From an uncultured Bacteroidales bacterium (GTDB taxonomy: Bacteria; Bacteroidota; Bacteroidia; Bacteroidales; Muribaculaceae): 18,644 nucleotides of DNA. The translations under genes were made by a program, and so were the position numbers. Positions 14,783 to 18,644 of this stretch are shown piece by piece; positions within the stretch are counted from its first letter, which is position 1; every line of letters begins with the position of its first letter. Where the stretch lies: assembly GCA_900554845.1 (NCBI GenBank), contig USIY01000020.1, positions 1-18,644 of the forward strand, read 5' to 3'. Below the pieces are notes generated by a model. It made no database searches. It had not been told where the DNA came from and worked only from the letters and a program-made list of their open reading frames with translations.

Positions 14783-14806
14783 AAAATAGGAAAGGAGGCA
14801 GAATGA
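14663..14806 (+). pseudogene. lrgA: 3' fragment of lrgA
   Basis: The plus-strand frame ending in TGA at 14804-14806 reads LIADQWMPIVGATVIST, then a hydrophobic helix, then AVTGWVHQL and a basic tail ending HKIGKEAE. This aligns with the last transmembrane helix and tail of LrgA/YohJ proteins (compare YohJ DLLRAQFGPVVVSCAVST). The stop overlaps the lrgB start as ATGA, the usual lrgA-lrgB arrangement. No LrgA sequence continues upstream: the frame opens at 14588 but there it is antisense to susC, and it has no start codon before the Met at 14681. About two thirds of the gene is missing. I recognise it by family pattern, not by a search. Confidence 0.72.
14793..14798 (+). promoter_or_regulatory. 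Shine-Dalgarno site of lrgB
   Basis: AGGAGG lies 4 bases before the ATG at 14803. Most genes in this window lack such a site. It supports 14803 as the start and implies translation coupled to lrgA. Confidence 0.5.
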
Positions 14807-15504
14807 TGGATTTCATGCAAAACAAATATTTCCTCATAGCCCTTACTTTCGGTTTCTATCTCGGTGCGCAGTTGCTGCAGCGGCGCACAGGCATCAAGCT
14901 GCTCAATCCTATCCTGATTTCCATAGCCGCGATGATATCATTTCTGCTGCTGAGCGACATTGACTATGTCACCTACAAGCAGGGTGGGGATTACATCGAC
15001 TTCTGGCTCAAGCCAGCGGTGGTTGCCCTTGGCGTACCCCTCTACAAGCAGCTCTCGACCATAAAACGGCAGCTTCTTCCGCTTTTGCTTTCCGAACTTG
15101 CCGGATGTGTGGCCGGTGTGGTTAGCGTGGTGCTTCTCGCCGAGATGTTCGGCGCCACTCGCGAAGTTGTCATCTCTCTTGCTCCCAAGGCCGTCACCAC
15201 ACCCATAGCCATGGAAATATCAAGCGCCATGGGAGGAATCGCGCCTCTCACGGCTGCCGTTGTCGTGGCTACCGGAATTTTTGGCGGAATGACCGGTTTT
15301 AAGATTGTAAGGATGAGCCATATACATTCGCCCATTGCGGAAGGCCTGTCAATCGGTACTGCGGCACATGCCGTAGGCACATCCGCCGCCATGGAACGCA
15401 GCGAGCGCTATGGCGCCTTTTCGTCGATCGGTCTGACTCTCAACGGACTCTTCACCGCGCTGCTGGCTCCCATGATCCTGGGGCTTCTCGGATATACGGT
15501 GTGA
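14803..15504 (+). CDS. lrgB: LrgB family membrane protein
   Basis: The product has 233 residues, the usual family length, with multiple transmembrane helices (for example residues 9-22, 34-51, 69-80, 92-115, 147-166 and 207-230). The motif LNPILIS (34-40), LKPAVVALGVPLYKQL (69-84), the signature PKAVTTPIAM (128-137) and GTAAHAVGT (185-193) all match LrgB/YohK. LrgB works with LrgA at the inner membrane; the pair is linked to control of murein hydrolase activity and autolysis, and plastid/bacterial homologues to glycolate or pyruvate transport. Here the lrgA partner is cut, so only lrgB is intact in this sequence. The two ATG codons at 14803 and 14806 are adjacent; the first follows AGGAGG at the better distance. 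The downstream GH92 gene is separated by 99 bases and need not be related. Confidence 0.9.
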   Translation: MMDFMQNKYFLIALTFGFYLGAQLLQRRTGIKLLNPILISIAAMISFLLLSDIDYVTYKQGGDYIDFWLKPAVVALGVPLYKQLSTIKRQLLPLLLSELAGCVAGVVSVVLLAEMFGATREVVISLAPKAVTTPIAMEISSAMGGIAPLTAAVVVATGIFGGMTGFKIVRMSHIHSPIAEGLSIGTAAHAVGTSAAMERSERYGAFSSIGLTLNGLFTALLAPMILGLLGYTV

Positions 15505-15603
15505 GAGGCAACCATGCGCCGGCTTTGCGGCTTGTTCCGTACGATGGCGTAGAGGACGAGTTTGCCGAAATATTTGCTGATTCAGTATTTGAATTTCTAA
15601 ACC

Positions 15604-17871
15604 ATGAAAAATCTGCGTGCAATATTGTTAGGCTGTGCTTTCGCTTGCAGCGCTTGCGTCACAGCAGGGAATAAAACTGATTATAGTACGTATGTAAACC
15701 CTTTTATCGGGACAGGCGGTCACGGACACACTTTCCCGGGAGCGATTGTGCCGCACGGCATGATTCAACCGGGCCCCGACACCAGAATTGACGGCTGGGA
15801 CGCTTGTTCGGGATATCATTATAGCGATTCGCTGATTAACGGTTTCTCTCAAACCCATTTGAGCGGAACCGGATGCGCCGACTATGGCGATTTTCTGCTT
15901 ATGCCTACCTCCGGCGGTCAGATTATAGACAATCAGACAGACACTTTGCAGAACCGCCCTTTCGCATCATCCTTTTCACATGCTGATGAATGCGCCGAGC
16001 CGGGTTACTACTCGACATTCCTTGGACGATACAGTATAAAGGCCGAGGTGACCGCCACCGAGCGGGCGGCTCTGTATAGATTTACATATTCCGAGGGGAA
16101 AGATGCCGGCATGATTCTTGATTTGGATTACTCCATTCAGAATCAGACAAATCTGGACATGAGGATTGAAGTGCACGGCGACAGCGCCATCCGGGCATAC
16201 AAAAGGACCGGAGCTTGGGCGTCCGACCAACAGCTGTCAATGTATGCGAAGTTCTCAAAACCATTCGCCTGCCGGATTATAAACGATACGATCATCGACA
16301 GCAAAGGACGCGATTTCGTTCGGTGTAAGGCTTTGCTCAGATTCCCCGATATCGCCGATAATGAAGAGCTTCTTGTAAAAGTGGGAATATCGGCGGTGGA
16401 TTGGAGCGGTGCGGAGAAAAATGTTTTGTCAGAGATTCCGTCATGGAATTTCGACCAGGTCCGGGCCTTTGCCCGTGACAAGTGGAACGATTACCTTTCG
16501 ATAATTGATATAGAGGCGGACAACGATACCGACAAAACAATTTTCTACACGGCCATGTACCATGCCGCCGTCAGTCCGAATCTGTTTATGGATGTAGACG
16601 GACGCTATCTCGGTATGGACAGAAAACCGCATCAGGGAGATCCCGCAAAGCCGGTGTATACAGTTTTCTCCCTCTGGGACACGTACCGGGCGCTTCACCC
16701 CTTGCTCACCATAATCGACACGGAATTAAACAATGACTTTATAAATTCATTATTGCTCAAGCATGAGGAAGGCGGTTTGCTGCCGATGTGGGAACTTGCC
16801 GGCAATTATACGGCCACGATGACGGGCTACCACGCGGTGTCATTAATGGCCGACGCCGTAAACAAAGGGATTGCCGATTTTGATGTCAAAAAGGCTCTCC
16901 GGGCAGGATTGCGAACGTCGGTATGGGATACCGCCGGTATAATTGCGCCGGAACCTGTAAGGAAAGCTCTGATGCCAAAGTCGAAAGAATATAAGAATTC
17001 TTTAGGGTTCATTCCTTGGGACAAAGAGTATGAATCCGTTGCGAAAGGGCTCGAGTACGCTTATGATGACTGGTGCATATCGCAGTTGGCAAATGCCGCA
17101 GGCGACAGTCAGACGGCGGAAAGCTATAAAATCAAGGGATTGGCCTACAGACAGTATTTTGATCCGGTAACCCGATTCATGCGTGGAAAAGATGAGCGCG
17201 GCAGATGGCATGAACCGTTCAATCCGCGCTCGTCAAATCATAGGGCCGACGACTATTGCGAAGGTACGGCATGGCAATGGACATGGTATGTTCCCCATGA
17301 TGTGGACGGACTCATGGATCTTATGGGTGGCCGCGATAGGTTTGTGGAGAAGCTTGATTCGCTGTTTACGGCTGATTCTACATTGGAAGGCGAAGTTGTA
17401 TCAGCCGATATTTCCGGACTGATCGGCCAATATGCGCACGGCAACGAACCATCGCATCATATAATACATCTGTACAACTATGCCGGATGCCCTTGGCGGA
17501 CACAAGAGCTGATCGACAAGGTCTTGAAAGAGCAATATCGCAACGATACCGATGGATTGTCGGGAAATGAAGACTGCGGGCAGATGTCGGCCTGGTATAT
17601 ACTCAATGCTCTTGGCTTTTATCAAGTGTGTCCGGGAAAACCGGAATATTCCATTGGAAGGCCCTGGTTCCCCAAGGCAACGGTACATCTTCCCAACGGA
17701 AAGTCGGTTGACATTGAAGTTAAAAACTTCTCCAAGGAGAACAAATATATCAAATCAGTCAAGCTGAATGGCAAGCCGTTGAAGGAACCCTTCTTTAGCC
17801 ATAGTGACCTACAGAATGGAGCTGTGTTCGAATATGAGATGACTTCCGAGCGCCCCGATGCCTGCAATTAA
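15604..17871 (+). CDS. GH92 alpha-mannosidase
   Basis: The product has 755 residues and is exported: a hydrophobic N-terminus with Cys15 and Cys18, where CSAC is a non-canonical lipobox, so lipidation is uncertain. The N-terminal beta domain begins YVNPFIGTGGHGHTFPGA (30-47), with GFSQTHLSGTG (80-90), the start typical of GH92. The (alpha/alpha)6 catalytic domain includes VFSLWDTYRALHPL (354-367), PMWELAGNYTATMTGYH (394-410), CEGTAWQWTW (552-561), GNEPSHHI (613-620) and GNEDCGQMSAWY (654-665). By family knowledge, Glu553 is the likely acid and Asp657 a likely base, with calcium bound nearby. GH92 enzymes remove alpha-linked mannose, mostly alpha-1,2, from host or yeast glycans. It is not an expected part of the xyloglucan-type locus and stands alone after lrgB. 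The linkage specificity is not readable. Confidence 0.93.
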   Translation: MKNLRAILLGCAFACSACVTAGNKTDYSTYVNPFIGTGGHGHTFPGAIVPHGMIQPGPDTRIDGWDACSGYHYSDSLINGFSQTHLSGTGCADYGDFLLMPTSGGQIIDNQTDTLQNRPFASSFSHADECAEPGYYSTFLGRYSIKAEVTATERAALYRFTYSEGKDAGMILDLDYSIQNQTNLDMRIEVHGDSAIRAYKRTGAWASDQQLSMYAKFSKPFACRIINDTIIDSKGRDFVRCKALLRFPDIADNEELLVKVGISAVDWSGAEKNVLSEIPSWNFDQVRAFARDKWNDYLSIIDIEADNDTDKTIFYTAMYHAAVSPNLFMDVDGRYLGMDRKPHQGDPAKPVYTVFSLWDTYRALHPLLTIIDTELNNDFINSLLLKHEEGGLLPMWELAGNYTATMTGYHAVSLMADAVNKGIADFDVKKALRAGLRTSVWDTAGIIAPEPVRKALMPKSKEYKNSLGFIPWDKEYESVAKGLEYAYDDWCISQLANAAGDSQTAESYKIKGLAYRQYFDPVTRFMRGKDERGRWHEPFNPRSSNHRADDYCEGTAWQWTWYVPHDVDGLMDLMGGRDRFVEKLDSLFTADSTLEGEVVSADISGLIGQYAHGNEPSHHIIHLYNYAGCPWRTQELIDKVLKEQYRNDTDGLSGNEDCGQMSAWYILNALGFYQVCPGKPEYSIGRPWFPKATVHLPNGKSVDIEVKNFSKENKYIKSVKLNGKPLKEPFFSHSDLQNGAVFEYEMTSERPDACN

Positions 17872-17888
17872 GATATTTTAACGATAAA

Positions 17889-17904
17889 AACTAATTAATT
17901 AGTT
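17889..17904. promoter_or_regulatory. operator copy 1 for the BlaI-type repressor
   Basis: A perfect 16-bp palindrome, AACTAATTAATTAGTT, of form AACTAA-N4-TTAGTT. Its right end overlaps the -33 TTG (17903-17905) of the promoter. Operator function is inferred from its repetition and position. Confidence 0.6.
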
Positions 17905-17933
17905 GCATAAACGAAATAATTAGTTTAACTTTG
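17903..17933 (+). promoter_or_regulatory. promoter of the blaI-M56 operon
   Basis: TTG (17903-17905), then exactly 20 bases, then TAACTTTG (17926-17933), a perfect Bacteroidota -33/-7 pair. Transcription would start near 17940, giving a leader of about 77 bases. The three AACTAA-N4-TTAGTT dyads cover the -33 box, the spacer and the start site. Confidence 0.65.
17910..17925. promoter_or_regulatory. operator copy 2 for the BlaI-type repressor
   Basis: AACGAAATAATTAGTT, the same 6-4-6 dyad with a single mismatch. It fills most of the spacer between the -33 and -7 boxes; its centre is 21 bases, two helical turns, from copy 1. Confidence 0.55.
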
Positions 17934-17962
17934 CCGCAACTAATTTTTTAGTTGCGGCAAAG
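17929..17962. promoter_or_regulatory. operator copy 3 within a 34-base palindrome at the transcript start
   Basis: The core AACTAATTTTTTAGTT (17938-17953) is the third 6-4-6 dyad. The pairing extends outward to perfect 15-base arms, CTTTGCCGCAACTAA and its complement, around a TTTT loop. The left arm includes the TTTG of the -7 element. It may be an operator, an RNA hairpin at the 5' end, or both. Confidence 0.55.
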
Positions 17963-17978
17963 GCTAACCTTATAAAAA

Positions 17979-18018
17979 ACATAAGTCACATAAGCCACAT
18001 CAGACACATAAGCCACAT
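17979..18018 (+). repeat. ACATAAGYCACAT repeats in the blaI leader
   Basis: Three copies of ACATAAG(T/C)CACAT begin at 17979, 17988 and 18006; the last two lie in an exact 14-base repeat, CACATAAGCCACAT, 18 bases apart. The last copy runs into the blaI ATG. No hairpin is formed by them. They are in the untranslated leader, with no assigned role. Confidence 0.5.
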
Positions 18019-18415
18019 GAAAGCAGGAAGAAAGAAACAGGTGCTTACCGAAAAGGAGGGTGTCATAATGAACATGCTCTGGGACAACGGACCGATGTTC
18101 GTGCGTGAGATGCTGGAGCGTTATCCGGAGCCACGTCCGCATTTCAACACGGTGTCCACGCTGGTCCGGATACTTGAGGGAAAAGGGTACGTGAGCCATG
18201 ATGTGGTGGCCAATTCCCATCGTTTTTTCGCCGTAGTGGCCAAATCGGAATTTCAGAAGCAGGGCATAGCGGATGTAATCAAAAACTACTTCAATAATTC
18301 GTACAAGATGGCTATATCGGCCTTGGTGGAGGACGATAAGCTCACCGTCGACGAACTTAAGGAGATAATAGAATATATCGAAAACAAGAATCCTTCCGAC
18401 GACTCCAACAACTGA
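18017..18415 (+). CDS. blaI: BlaI/MecI/CopY family transcriptional repressor
   Basis: The product has 132 residues. The N-terminal winged helix (about 8-80) shows LTEKEGVIMNMLWDNGPMFVREMLE, the recognition-helix segment FNTVSTLVRILEGKGYVSHD (a hallmark of the family) and a wing HRFFAVV. The C-terminal half (about 85-125) is a helical dimerisation region, SYKMAISALVEDDKLTVDELKEIIEYIE. Such repressors dimerise, bind dyads in their own promoter and are released when the partner membrane protease signals cleavage. The M56 gene begins 6 bases after this stop, the classical blaI-blaR1 order, and three dyads cover the promoter. In Bacteroidales such pairs are often not linked to beta-lactamases, and no beta-lactamase is in view, so the signal sensed is unknown. 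Confidence 0.92.
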   Translation: MKAGRKKQVLTEKEGVIMNMLWDNGPMFVREMLERYPEPRPHFNTVSTLVRILEGKGYVSHDVVANSHRFFAVVAKSEFQKQGIADVIKNYFNNSYKMAISALVEDDKLTVDELKEIIEYIENKNPSDDSNN

Positions 18416-18421
18416 TGCCAT

Positions 18422-18644
18422 ATGGGAGAATTATTTTCAATCACGCTCGTTTCCGGCATAATTCTTTTATGCCTGTATCTTCCTTACAAGCTGTTGCTTG
18501 CGCGGGAACGGCAACATCGGTTCAATCGTGTGGTGATCTTAGGGATTTACCTGACGGCGGTCGTGGTGCCTTTACTGCGGCGCATGCCGTTCCCTGCAGA
18601 AGAGGTAGTGGGCGGAAGCGTGGAAACTGCCGTCGGCAATATAT
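18422..18644 (+). CDS. M56 family (BlaR1-type) membrane metalloprotease sensor, 5' part
   Basis: The frame is open from the ATG at 18422 to the window end; 74 codons are visible. The start MGELFSITLVSGIILLCLYLPYKLLLARERQHRFNR is a first transmembrane helix followed by a basic, cytoplasmic stretch. A second helix, VVILGIYLTAVVVPLL, follows. This is the N-terminus seen in Bacteroidales M56 proteins. The zinc motif HExxH would lie beyond the window and is not seen. In this phylum many such proteins continue into a TonB-like C-terminal domain. It would sense an envelope signal and inactivate the BlaI-type repressor encoded just before it. The assignment rests on the N-terminus and on gene order. 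Confidence 0.8.
   Translation, partial: MGELFSITLVSGIILLCLYLPYKLLLARERQHRFNRVVILGIYLTAVVVPLLRRMPFPAEEVVGGSVETAVGNI

Noticed and set aside
17979..18018. CRISPR-like repeats
   Set aside because: The repeats are 13-14 bases long, overlap or lie 18 bases apart and have no spacers; they are leader repeats only.
18415..18420. ATG overlapping the blaI stop as the start of the M56 gene
   Set aside because: It is out of frame with the membrane-protein reading; the ATG at 18422 gives the family N-terminus.
17948..18421. Minus-strand ORF of 157 codons
   Set aside because: It is antisense to blaI and its operators; the His/Tyr-rich product has no domain.

Overview
The window looks like a chromosomal segment of a gut Bacteroidales, plausibly Muribaculaceae. 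I base this on SusC/SusD/surface-glycan-binding lipoproteins, BACON and IPT modules, several secreted glycoside hydrolases, Bacteroidota-type promoters (TTG, about 20 bases, TAnnTTTG) and few Shine-Dalgarno sequences. The family-level placement is inference.

Layout. Bases 1-1480 (+) hold the 3' part of a GH2 beta-galactosidase-like gene and a small exported TonB C-terminal-domain protein. Bases 1497-1696 are a foldback MITE-like element flanked by TAA. Bases 1644-2374 (-) are an AT-rich DUF3791/DUF3990 pair resembling a toxin-antitoxin module; the MITE end supplies the last codons and stop of the DUF3990 gene. Bases 2375-2711 hold divergent promoters, and 2712-3389 (+) encode an unrecognised 225-residue protein. 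Bases 3390-4026 show no gene, only hairpins and inverted repeats. A short ORF at 4027-4158 looks like the relic of a GH28-type gene.

Bases 4233-14665 (-) form a polysaccharide utilisation locus. In transcription order it reads: SusC (5' end missing), SusD, an SGBP-B-like IPT lipoprotein and a BACON-GH5 lipoprotein, then a terminator-like stem, then GH31 and a CE1 esterase. Gene order and architectures match xyloglucan loci of Bacteroides. The surface proteins would bind the glycan and the GH5 would cut it, SusCD would import fragments, and the GH31 would remove alpha-xylosyl residues. The esterase would remove acyl groups.

At about 14640-14680 the susC sequence stops abruptly and runs head-to-head into the 3' end of lrgA, followed by an intact lrgB (14803-15504, +). 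Both susC and lrgA lack their 5' ends. This is either a real rearrangement or an assembly chimera. A GH92 alpha-mannosidase gene (15604-17871, +) follows.

The right end is a BlaI/MecI-family repressor gene and the start of an M56 (BlaR1-type) sensor gene. In front of them sits a near-consensus promoter covered by three copies of the dyad AACTAA-N4-TTAGTT, a strong candidate for the repressor's own operators.
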